A stretch of DNA of 64,000 bases from Marinimicrobium agarilyticum DSM 16975 (GTDB taxonomy: Bacteria; Pseudomonadota; Gammaproteobacteria; Pseudomonadales; Cellvibrionaceae), in contig NZ_AUHU01000003.1 in NCBI RefSeq assembly GCF_000423345.1, positions 1 through 64,000 of the forward strand, given 5' to 3'. This document shows positions 1-6,125 of this stretch, one piece after another. Within the stretch, counting starts at the first letter, position 1. Each line of letters begins with the position of its first letter. Under the pieces are notes generated by a model that saw nothing but the letters and a program-made list of their open reading frames with translations, was not told the DNA's origin and did not search any database. The translations under genes and the position numbers were made by a program.

Positions 1-8
1 GCGGCGTT

Positions 9-1782
9 GAGGCCGTAGAAAAACTCCAAAAATAAGGCACTTTTTGCTAAAATTCAGGCATCGTTTAAAGGATGCGACGCCATGCCAAACTTCAAGAAAT
101 ACGACTACAGCCAGAGCGCCATGGTCGTCATCGATTTTGAGGAACAGTTGCAGCCGGGAACCTTCGAGTTCACGCTGCACAGGCTGATCGATGACCATAT
201 TGACCTGTCGGCATTCCACGAAAAGTACAAGAACGACGCTGGCGGCCGCTCGGCCTACGACCCAGCGATCCTCCTAAAGATCATTCTTTATGCCTACGCC
301 AAAGGCATTACCTCCAGCCGTGAAATCCAGTGGCAGTGCGAACACAACATCATCTTCAAGGCCCTCTCCTGCGACTCGGTTCCCCACTTCACCAGTATCG
401 CCAGCTTTGTCAGTAGCTACCCAGACGCCATTGAATCGGTATTTGAGCAAGTGCTTCTGGTCTGTGACCAACAGGGCTTGCTCGGCAATGAGTTGTTTGC
501 CATTGATGGCTGCAAGATGTCCTCCAATGCCGCCAAAGAGCACTCCGGCACATTAGAAGAGTTGAGTCAGAAACGCGATAAAATCAAACGGAAGATCCGC
601 TCGTGTCTCAAGGAGCACAGGAACCTTGACGGTCGCAAACCCACTGAGCGGGATCGCAAGCGTCAGTTGCAGAAGGCCTCGGATACCCTGAGTAAAGAAT
701 TTGATCGGATCGACCAGTTCCTAAAGACGGCAACCCCACGGATGGGGCAGGGTAAGCGACCCAAAGAGGTTAAAAGCAACATTACCGATAACGAGTCGGC
801 GAAAATGACCACCAGCAAAGGCACCATCCAGGGTTATAACGGTGTCGCAACGGTGGATAAGAAACATCAGATTATCGTGGATGCCCAAGCCTTCGGTGAA
901 GGCCAGGAGCACCATACGTTGAAGCCGGTGCTGACCAGTATCGAAAATCGTTACCGGAAAGTCGGCATTCACCCTGGCATTCTAAAGTCCGGCGTGATTG
1001 TTACAGCTGACACTGGTTTTTCCAACGGCGCCAATGACGCGTATCTAAAAGACGAAGGTATCAATGCCTACATTCCGGACAACCGGTTTCGGTCCAGGGA
1101 CAAGATATTCGGTCATCAGAAAGAAAAGTATGGCAAGCGTCATCAAGATACCGTAAAAGGGATCAAGCCTGTCATTCCCTCCTCAGAGTTTACCTTTAAC
1201 CTTAAAAGGAAGACGTGCAAGTGCCCTGAAGGAAAAAGGATGTGGCTCAAGCATGAGTACCGACAAGGGCCCGGTCGAATCCAGCTGCACTTCGAAGGAA
1301 AGCTAACCGACTGCCGCCGCTGTCCTCGCAAGAACGAATGCATGCGCAACCCATCCTCCGCCGATACCCGAGAGGGTCATGGTCGTCAGGTATCAAAAAC
1401 CTTCTCAATACACGCCAATGCAACAGATTGGATGAAGTGTCGAGTGGATAGCAAGCAAGGCAAAGCGATTTACGGTCACCGCATGTCGGTGGTGGAGCCG
1501 GTATTCGGCAATATCGGTACCAATAAAGGTCTCAATCGATTCTCCTTGCGAGGAAAGCACAAGGTGCAAGGCCAATGGCAGTTGTACTGTTTAGTGCATA
1601 ACATCGAGAAGTTAGCCAATTATGGCGCTGTGGCGTGATCCACAGGCTTATCCACACTCGGATGGACTCAACTGTCTATAATGGATGATTATGTTAACCG
1701 AATCTGGTTAAATGTTAGCCAGGCACAAATTGAGAAGAGGCGTAAGGGCGACGATTTTAGCGAATCGTTTTTCTACAGCCTC
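9..1782 (+). mobile_element. IS1182-family insertion sequence inserted in an attC R' core
   Basis: The left end GAGGCCGTAGAAAAAC (9-24) and the right end GTTTTTCTACAGCCTC (1767-1782) are inverted repeats matching at 15 of 16 positions. They enclose a single transposase gene. The bases just outside are GTT on both sides (6-8 and 1783-1785), as expected for a 3-bp target duplication. Joining the flanks rebuilds GGCGTTAGCC, a plausible integron R' core, so the element appears to have landed in an attC site. The element looks intact. Confidence 0.75.
82..1638 (+). CDS. IS1182-family transposase (DDE type)
   Basis: This 518-residue protein would catalyse cut-and-paste movement of the surrounding insertion sequence. 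The N-terminal ~90 residues resemble the InsH/DUF772 transposase N-domain, with AYDPAILLKIILYAYAKGI typical of IS5/IS1182 transposases. A DDE triad can be read as D142 (FAIDGCK), D310 (VTADTGFS) and E472 (VVEPVFGN). A cysteine cluster between the second D and the E (CKC near 379-381, CRRC near 411-414, C420) is typical of the IS1182 group. A basic, probably coiled-coil stretch (about 155-215) lies between the first D and the core. Length is normal for the family and no frameshift is seen, so the protein is probably functional. The start is the first ATG, 57 bp inside the left inverted repeat. Confidence 0.9.
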   Translation: MPNFKKYDYSQSAMVVIDFEEQLQPGTFEFTLHRLIDDHIDLSAFHEKYKNDAGGRSAYDPAILLKIILYAYAKGITSSREIQWQCEHNIIFKALSCDSVPHFTSIASFVSSYPDAIESVFEQVLLVCDQQGLLGNELFAIDGCKMSSNAAKEHSGTLEELSQKRDKIKRKIRSCLKEHRNLDGRKPTERDRKRQLQKASDTLSKEFDRIDQFLKTATPRMGQGKRPKEVKSNITDNESAKMTTSKGTIQGYNGVATVDKKHQIIVDAQAFGEGQEHHTLKPVLTSIENRYRKVGIHPGILKSGVIVTADTGFSNGANDAYLKDEGINAYIPDNRFRSRDKIFGHQKEKYGKRHQDTVKGIKPVIPSSEFTFNLKRKTCKCPEGKRMWLKHEYRQGPGRIQLHFEGKLTDCRRCPRKNECMRNPSSADTREGHGRQVSKTFSIHANATDWMKCRVDSKQGKAIYGHRMSVVEPVFGNIGTNKGLNRFSLRGKHKVQGQWQLYCLVHNIEKLANYGAVA

Positions 1783-1807
1783 GTTAGCCACAGAAGGAGA
1801 GTCGAGA

Positions 1808-2250
1808 ATGCTGGAAGTTCAAGAAGGTGGCGAGTCGGATCGGACCGACTGCGCTTGTTGTGGCAATCCGAGCCGATGCGTGAATGGTTATGTCTTCGAC
1901 GATGGGGGCGCGATAGCAGCTTATTTTGTTCATTGGACGTAGGGGCACTCAATCACGATCCCAATTTTGACATCATCGTCGGCCGCTGGGGCGAGTGTTC
2001 CAATCCTAACGCAAAGTGCGGCGTCTCGATTCAGTACCGCCTGGGCTCGGAATTTATGATCATCGACGCAGACTCCCGTCCTTTTGCGACCGGCCAAACC
2101 CTCTTTGCTAACGCCCTTCCAAGAGCGGAAGTCGTAGGAACCGAACTTGCTTCGCAAGCCTTTTCCGTGTTGGATGCAGTTTGGCTTCAGGATTCAAGGC
2201 TTGAGGAGCTGCGCGTAGCGGCTAACCAAGCCAATCACGGCGAGCGCTGA
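1808..2250 (+). pseudogene. Frameshifted integron cassette gene, conserved hypothetical
   Basis: An ATG at 1808 follows a good ribosome-binding site (AAGGAGAG, 1793-1800). It opens a protein starting MLEVQEGGESDRTDC, with a CACCG cysteine motif, that reaches YFVHWT and stops at TAG 1940-1942. The continuation lies in the +1-shifted frame from about 1939 (GALNHDPNFDIIVGRWG) to a stop at 2248-2250. Together the two parts resemble a cassette-encoded hypothetical protein family I recall from integron arrays, with an N-terminal Cys pair and a conserved YFVHWT segment. One missing base near 1938-1940 explains the break. It is either a true pseudogene or a sequencing error. Function is unknown. The stop overlaps the downstream attC, as usual for cassette genes. 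Confidence 0.7.
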
Positions 2251-2276
2251 CGCGCCGCGTGTTGGCGGTGTTATGG
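2220..2276 (+). other. attC recombination site (57 bp)
   Basis: R'' GGCTAAC (2220-2226), spacer CAA, L'' GCCAATCACG (2230-2239), a short centre, L' CGTGTTGGC (2258-2266), spacer GGT, and R' GTTATGG (2270-2276). L'' pairs with L' except for one extra T, the extrahelical base that integron integrases use to choose the strand. The site overlaps the stop codon of the upstream cassette gene and the last codons of the toxin gene on the opposite strand. Confidence 0.8.
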
Positions 2277-2543
2277 CTTCTGGTCGTAATGCCCCCCAAT
2301 GGCAAAAATATAGACATAGTGATCGTCAAACTTGTAAATCACACGATCCTTTTGGGAGATTCGCCGGGACCAGAAACCTGAAAGGCTATGCTTGAGTTGC
2401 TCGGGCTTTCCCATACCTGTCGCCGGGTCGGCGCGGAGCATCTCTGTTAGCAGCTTGCAAAGAGCTTTATGCAGCTTCTTGTCCTTTTCGCGGAGCTGCT
2501 CATAGGTAGCCCAGGTGCTGCCCTCAAAGACGAGTGATCTCAT
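2271..2543 (-). CDS. yoeB: Txe/YoeB-family toxin (ribosome-dependent mRNA interferase)
   Basis: This 90-residue protein matches the YoeB/Txe family, which cleaves mRNA in the ribosomal A site. It shows the typical N-terminal FEGSTWATYEQLREKDKK segment, GKPEQLKHSLSGFWSRRI, and the C-terminal GGHYDQKP ending. The catalytic E, R and terminal H-Y residues of the family are present. It overlaps the upstream antitoxin gene by 20 bp, the standard antitoxin-first arrangement. It lies opposite to the cassette direction, so it must carry its own promoter, upstream of 2796. Its stop codon lies inside the R' core of the preceding attC. It probably stabilises the cassette array. Confidence 0.88.
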   Translation of the reverse strand: MRSLVFEGSTWATYEQLREKDKKLHKALCKLLTEMLRADPATGMGKPEQLKHSLSGFWSRRISQKDRVIYKFDDHYVYIFAIGGHYDQKP

Positions 2544-2796
2544 GGATTTCCTCTTCCTTGGGGGTATATCCTGTGCCCTGGGTGTGGGTGGCTGCAGACT
2601 CTGCCAACTGGCGCATCAGGCTGCTACTCTGGAGCACATACAAAGTTTCCTGCTCGCGCTCCCAGTCGTCGGCGCTCATTACCACGAACGCTTCGCCGGA
2701 GCGGCGAGTCACTTTCAGGGGGGTGTGGTTGCTAACTGCCTGTTCTACAAAGGCCTTTAGATTGTCTCTGAACCGGTTTACGCTGACAGAGTCCAT
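2524..2796 (-). CDS. yefM: Phd/YefM-family antitoxin
   Basis: This 90-residue antitoxin begins MDSVSVNRFRDNLKAFVEQ and continues with PLKVTRRSGEAFVVMSADDWE, the conserved Phd/YefM N-terminal DNA-binding fold. The C-terminal half is variable and would wrap the toxin. It is cotranscribed with, and overlaps, the YoeB-like toxin gene. By family rule the pair would repress its own promoter between 2797 and about 2845. The start is the ATG giving the canonical N-terminus. Confidence 0.88.
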   Translation of the reverse strand: MDSVSVNRFRDNLKAFVEQAVSNHTPLKVTRRSGEAFVVMSADDWEREQETLYVLQSSSLMRQLAESAATHTQGTGYTPKEEEIHEITRL

Positions 2797-2845
2797 TAGG
2801 CTTACCTCAGATGTACGGTGTTTCAGTACATTCTAGCTGGCGGGC

Positions 2846-3111
2846 CATAACAAATCAATAATGTTCGCCACAGCACGCTGTGGCCGGACAGGCCCTCCGT
2901 CGCAGGCTCCTCGAGGGCTGCCGCATATTGAGGGCGTTGAGTCTGTGGAAAAACTCGAGCGATTCGTTGGGAAGAAAAAATCTCGCACGGAGAGCGCCAT
3001 GGAATGCCTTTCGAGATGCGAAGTACACCCAGAATTCAAGAAGAAGTATGATTTTCTGGATAAATCACAACCAGATATAAGAGGCCAGAGTTTTTCTGCA
3101 GCCTCGTTATG
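2846..3111 (+). other. attC site interrupted by a mini-element
   Basis: R'' CATAAC (2846-2851), spacer AAA, L'' TCAATAATG (2855-2863), and on the far side L' CATATTGA followed by GGGC and GTT (2936-2938). The right half of R' is displaced to 3109 by a 167-bp insertion. Removing the insertion and one GTT copy regenerates GTTATG, the exact reverse complement of R'' CATAAC. L'' and L' pair with one extra A in L''. This restoration is strong evidence that the site was a working attC before the insertion. Confidence 0.72.
2939..3105 (+). mobile_element. MITE-like mini-element with IS1182-type ends
   Basis: The left end GAGTCTGTGGAAAAACTC (2939-2956) and right end GAGTTTTTCTGCAGCCTC (3088-3105) are inverted repeats matching at 15 of 18 positions. 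The right end matches the left end of the IS at 9-1782 at 16 of 18. The element is flanked by GTT on both sides (2936-2938 and 3106-3108), the same arrangement as the full IS. It has no transposase gene, only a short open frame with no recognisable product. It looks like a non-autonomous derivative that could be moved by an IS1182-type transposase. Confidence 0.65.
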
Positions 3112-3115
3112 CGGC

Positions 3116-3143
3116 TTGACACCGTTGCGCAACGCGCTAAACT
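3116..3143 (+). promoter_or_regulatory. higBA promoter with embedded palindromic operator
   Basis: A -35 TTGACA (3116-3121) is followed after 16 nt by a -10-like TAAACT (3138-3143). Between them is the perfect 10-bp palindrome GTTGCGCAAC (3124-3133), well placed for autorepression by HigA. The predicted transcription start falls at about the higB ATG (3150), so the toxin mRNA may be leaderless. Confidence 0.55.
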
Positions 3144-3149
3144 ATACCC

Positions 3150-3428
3150 ATGATCAAGTCTTTCAAGCACAAGGGACTAAAGCGCTTCTTCGAAAGCGGG
3201 AGCGTTCGGGGCATCCAGGCCAAGCATGAAAAGCGACTTCGCATGCAATTGGCAGCACTGGATACCGCTAAGGAAATCAATGACTTAGATATCCCTGGGT
3301 ATAAGCTTCACCCTCTCAAGGGTGAAAGAAAGGGTATCTGGGCTGTTATCGTGAATGGGAACTGGAGGCTGACGTTTGAATTCTCCGACGGTAATGCCTA
3401 TGTGCTCAATTATGAGGATTACCACTGA
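3150..3428 (+). CDS. higB: HigB-type toxin, RelE superfamily
   Basis: This 92-residue protein opens MIKSFKHKGLKRFFESGS and contains GYKLHPLKGERKGIWAVIVN, then a C-terminal NWRLTFEFSDGNAYVLNYEDYH. This is the HigB branch of RelE mRNA interferases, including the conserved Arg in NWRLTF and the Y-E-D-Y-H tail. The stop overlaps the HigA start (ATGATG at 3425-3430), giving toxin-first order typical of HigBA. No Shine-Dalgarno sequence precedes the ATG. The pair forms one cassette between two attC sites. Confidence 0.9.
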   Translation: MIKSFKHKGLKRFFESGSVRGIQAKHEKRLRMQLAALDTAKEINDLDIPGYKLHPLKGERKGIWAVIVNGNWRLTFEFSDGNAYVLNYEDYH

Positions 3429-3721
3429 TGAAGATGTATAACCCCCCTCATCCCGGCGAGTTCATCCTGGCTACTTATATGGAGCCTTTTGGCCTTAGCT
3501 GTCGCTACCTGGCAGGGCGGTTGGATGTGTCGCCTTCCACGTTGAACCGCCTGCTTAAACAGCAGAGCGGTATTAGCCCGGAGATGGCACTCCGTCTTTC
3601 CAAGGCATTGGGCCGGACGCCTGAAAGCTGGCTTGCGATGCAAGACATGTATGACCTTTGGGTAGCGGGCAAGAGCGTTAAGCTTGACAAGGTGCAAAGA
3701 ATTGAACTGGATGCCGCATAA
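3428..3721 (+). CDS. higA: HigA-type antitoxin, XRE-family helix-turn-helix
   Basis: This 97-residue protein has the HigA signature PPHPGEFILATYMEPFGLS at the start and a helix-turn-helix (RYLAGRLDVSPSTLNRLLKQ). It then has ISPEMALRLSKALGRTPESWL, characteristic of the VapI/HigA family. It neutralises the upstream toxin and, with it, would repress the promoter at 3116-3143. Its last codons overlap the R'' of the next attC (3716-3722), as expected for a cassette gene. Confidence 0.92.
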   Translation: MKMYNPPHPGEFILATYMEPFGLSCRYLAGRLDVSPSTLNRLLKQQSGISPEMALRLSKALGRTPESWLAMQDMYDLWVAGKSVKLDKVQRIELDAA

Positions 3722-3793
3722 CCAGGCCATTAAATACGCTCCCTGCGGTCGCCGGACCTCGTTTCACTCGGCCGTTTATGGCGAGCGTTAAGT
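3716..3793 (+). other. attC recombination site (78 bp)
   Basis: R'' GCATAAC (3716-3722), spacer CAG, L'' GCCATTAAA (3726-3734), a central segment, L' TTTATGGC (3775-3782), spacer GAGC, and R' GTTAAGT (3787-3793), which fits GTTRRRY. L'' pairs with L' apart from one extra T. It separates the HigBA cassette from the next gene, whose ATG lies only 4 nt after R'. Confidence 0.8.
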
Positions 3794-3797
3794 TTCT

Positions 3798-4130
3798 ATG
3801 AGTATACGAAAAGCAATTTACGTAACCGTAATAGCTTTGCTTCTGGGATTTGGGGCTGCATTATTAAACCAACATTCCCGCTGGCTCATTTTTTATGGTG
3901 CTTCTGCCGCTAAATTTGCAAATCGGCTTTTGCTTCAAGAGATCGGCAATACTCCTGAATGGGCCATCGATTGGGTTATAAACTCAGATCCTAAAGAGCA
4001 AATTGTCTTGTTCAGCGTTCATGATTCAGAGCTTACGTACGCTTACAGCCCAAATGAGCCGCCCTCAATAAACGGCTATTTTTGGCAACATTTGGTAGGA
4101 CCTTGGTATGCAGGAAAAGTCAAAATTTAA
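3798..4130 (+). CDS. Cassette-encoded hypothetical protein, one membrane anchor
   Basis: This is an unrecognised 110-residue protein. Residues about 6-24 (AIYVTVIALLLGFGAALL) form a hydrophobic N-terminal segment, either a membrane anchor or an uncleaved signal, followed by a polar domain of about 85 residues. There are no cysteines or recognisable motifs. The A+T-rich codon use differs from the GC-rich chromosome to the right, which fits an acquired cassette. The gene starts 4 nt after the R' core of the upstream attC, leaving almost no room for a ribosome-binding site outside the attC. Its TAA overlaps the next attC. Confidence 0.65.
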   Translation: MSIRKAIYVTVIALLLGFGAALLNQHSRWLIFYGASAAKFANRLLLQEIGNTPEWAIDWVINSDPKEQIVLFSVHDSELTYAYSPNEPPSINGYFWQHLVGPWYAGKVKI

Positions 4131-4207
4131 CCAAACGTGCCATTACACCGCCGCAAGCGGCGGTGGGACACGCTCGTAAACTCGCCTCCTTGTACGCGGC
4201 GTTGCAA
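4125..4207 (+). other. Degenerate terminal attC site
   Basis: R'' ATTTAAC (4125-4131) overlaps the stop codon of the preceding gene. A strong internal hairpin follows, ACCGCCGC-AA-GCGGCGGT (4147-4164), and the site ends at GTTGCAA (4201-4207). The R' departs from GTTRRRY and the L arms pair poorly, so this is a weaker call than the other three. It probably marks the last cassette of the array. Confidence 0.45.
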
Positions 4208-4539
4208 CGTCATTTCTTACGCTTAATATCGCGGTAGAAATTTTTCGTGTGAGCCCAGGGCCATCAACTCAAGGACAAGAGCGCCATTGTTGCGGCGCGA
4301 GATGGGTGACGTTGTGCAATCAGCGCCACGACGAAACTGGGCGGTATGTGCTTAAGAGTGTTCGTATTTCTCAATTGCCCAGCGGGACCCATCCATAGAT
4401 ACTCCCCTTGTTTTATATTTCATTTGTCCATTTTATGGGTTAGAATCGCCTACATATGATCAAATAAGACGTAATTTGAGCGTTATGGCGCATAAAGCAT
4501 CTTAGTCGCTCAATTTCTCTCAGTGGTAGGAGAATAATA
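4208..4539. other. Gene-free gap between integron array and TRAP operon
   Basis: No credible coding region is seen. The segment is relatively A+T-rich near 4390-4500. It contains GCGTTATGGC at about 4482, resembling an attC R' core, but no matching left half is found. The promoter of the TRAP operon should lie here, but I could not pick a convincing one. A purine-rich stretch just before 4540 (GGTAGGAG) is the dctP ribosome-binding site. Confidence 0.5.
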
Positions 4540-5565
4540 ATGACGGCTCACTCCAAACGGCCTTTGTCGCTTAAGGCGCTTTGCCTCGGCGCCGTCATTA
4601 TTGCGGCGTTTGTGGCCATTGCCTATGCGGCCGTGGTGGCCAGTACGTCCCGTGGGACGACGCTTTTTGTCGCCTATGCCCAGAACAGCAAGCCTGTTAT
4701 CGAAGCGCTCCATCTGCTGGGCCGGCGCATCGAGGAGAAAACCGACGGCGAGGTGACCGTGCGCTTCTTCCCGGATAGCCAGTTGGGCGGTGAGCGTGAG
4801 CTGGTGGAACTGCTGCAGGTGGGCGCGGTGGACATTACCAAGGTCTCCGCCGGCCTGATGGAGAGCTTCTCGCCAATCTACGGCGTTTTCTCCATGCCCT
4901 TCCTGTTTGACGATACCGATCACTTCTATCGCGTGATGGATAGCGCCGCCCTCATGGCTCCCATTTATGACTCCACCCAGAAGAACGGCTTTGTGGGCAT
5001 GGGTTACTACGATTCGGGCTCTCGGAGCTTTTATGTGAAAGATGACCCCATTCGCTCGGTGGAGGACCTGCAGGGCAAAAAGATTCGGGTCATGCAGAGT
5101 GAGGCGGCGATCGACATGATGCGGCTTCTGGGTGGTATTCCGGTGGCGATGGGCCAGGCGGAGGTGTACACCGCCATGCAGCAGGGCATTCTGGATGGGG
5201 CCGAAAACAACGAGTTCGCACTGACCATCGCCCGGCACGCCGAAATTGCCAAGCACTACAGCTATACCATGCATACCCGTATCCCGGACATTGTGTTGAT
5301 CAGTAATAAAACCCTGGAGAAGCTGACCGACGAGCAGGTTGCCGCCGTTCGCGAGGCGGTGGCGGAGTCGATCGAGTTTCAAAAGCAGGCATGGAGCGAG
5401 GCGATCGAAGCGACCCGTCAGAAGGCCATTGACGAGTTCGGAGTCAACTTTTACACCGTTGATCGTAAGCCTTTCGTGGAGGCGGTTGAGCCCATTTATG
5501 AAGGTCTCAAACCCTACCCTAACCAACATCAACTCTACCTCGACATCCGGGCGATGGGCGATTGA
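4540..5565 (+). CDS. dctP: TRAP transporter periplasmic substrate-binding protein (DctP family)
   Basis: This 341-residue protein has a hydrophobic N-terminal segment (about 10-35), either a signal peptide or an anchor, then the DctP fold. Visible family features are DSQLGGERELVELLQVGAVD, SPIYGVFSMPFLFDDTDHFY, GSRSFYVKDDPIRSVEDLQG followed by KIRVM with the carboxylate-binding Arg, and GAENNEFAL. It binds the substrate in the periplasm and delivers it to the DctQM membrane pair encoded just downstream. The family carries organic acids such as C4-dicarboxylates, uronates or keto acids, and the substrate here cannot be read from sequence. No sensor or catabolic gene is adjacent. Confidence 0.9.
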   Translation: MTAHSKRPLSLKALCLGAVIIAAFVAIAYAAVVASTSRGTTLFVAYAQNSKPVIEALHLLGRRIEEKTDGEVTVRFFPDSQLGGERELVELLQVGAVDITKVSAGLMESFSPIYGVFSMPFLFDDTDHFYRVMDSAALMAPIYDSTQKNGFVGMGYYDSGSRSFYVKDDPIRSVEDLQGKKIRVMQSEAAIDMMRLLGGIPVAMGQAEVYTAMQQGILDGAENNEFALTIARHAEIAKHYSYTMHTRIPDIVLISNKTLEKLTDEQVAAVREAVAESIEFQKQAWSEAIEATRQKAIDEFGVNFYTVDRKPFVEAVEPIYEGLKPYPNQHQLYLDIRAMGD

Positions 5566-5621
5566 GCCCTCGCTCCAGCCTCAGCCTATTGGGTTTATCG
5601 GTTAATGGATCGGAGCAACGT

Positions 5622-6125
5622 ATGATTAAACGGGTTCGTAAGGTGCTGGACCGTACAGTCGTGGCGGTGTGCAGCATCTGGCTGCTGGCGATGGTGGCCA
5701 TGACCTGCTGGCAGATTGTCAGCCGGTACCTATTGGGTGCGCCCAGCACCTATTCCGAAGAGTTTCTGCGTTTCTCTCTGGTGTGGGTTTCCATGCTGAC
5801 AATGGCGTATGTGGCGGGCTTGCGCAAACATGTCCGGTTTACACTTTTCTCCGATAAGGCTTCCGAGCATTTACAGTGCTACTGGCAGGTGTTTATTGAG
5901 CTCGCTTTTTTGGCGTTTGCCGTTTTCGTTCTGATTCAGGGCGGCTTCAATGCCAGCAGCATTACCATGAACCAGATTTCACCGTCGCTGCGCTTGCCGA
6001 TGGGGTATGTTTACTTCGCCCTCCCCGTGGCGGGTACCATTCTGGCGGTCTACAGCGTGTTGAACTGCATCGAGTTGCTGACCGGGGCCATTGATCCGGA
6101 CGAGGAGAAAACGCAAAATGCTTGA
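5622..6125 (+). CDS. dctQ: TRAP transporter small membrane subunit (DctQ family)
   Basis: This 167-residue protein has four predicted membrane helices, the size and topology of DctQ subunits. It includes the family features SRYLLGAPSTYSEEFLRFSL near residues 36-55 and a basic RKHVRFTLF loop. The ATG at 5622 is preceded by GGAGC and gives a normal DctQ N-terminus. An upstream in-frame extension to 5562 is less likely. It lies between the binding protein and the large permease, overlapping the latter by 8 bp, so translation is probably coupled. Confidence 0.9.
   Translation: MIKRVRKVLDRTVVAVCSIWLLAMVAMTCWQIVSRYLLGAPSTYSEEFLRFSLVWVSMLTMAYVAGLRKHVRFTLFSDKASEHLQCYWQVFIELAFLAFAVFVLIQGGFNASSITMNQISPSLRLPMGYVYFALPVAGTILAVYSVLNCIELLTGAIDPDEEKTQNA

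Larger units (their letters stand above)
1..4207 (+). mobile_element. Distal end of a chromosomal integron cassette array
   Basis: Small unrelated genes, including two toxin-antitoxin pairs, are separated by imperfect inverted-repeat sites that fold as attC: an R'' ending in AAC, a 3-nt spacer, an L'' with one extra unpaired base, then L', a spacer and an R' starting GTT. Four such sites can be placed (2220-2276, 2846-2938 continuing at 3109, 3716-3793, and a degenerate one at 4125-4207). The R' core of a fifth lies at the left edge. Stop codons overlap attC starts and cassette genes begin within tens of bases of the preceding R', which is normal cassette architecture. All R' cores are on the right, so the integrase gene should lie to the left, outside the window. 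No intI is visible here. Confidence 0.75.

Noticed and set aside
2861-3229. Plus-strand open frame across the mini-element
   Set aside because: It runs through an attC, the mini-element and into higB in another frame. No ribosome-binding site or family likeness.
4258-4490. A fifth attC site ending at GCGTTATGGC near 4482
   Set aside because: The right half resembles an R' core, but the best left candidate (GCCATCAAC near 4261) lacks correct spacing and L-arm pairing.
4510-5532. Long minus-strand open frame opposite dctP
   Set aside because: Shadow of a clear TRAP binding-protein gene; composition is rich in H, R and G, as expected from an antisense GC-rich frame.
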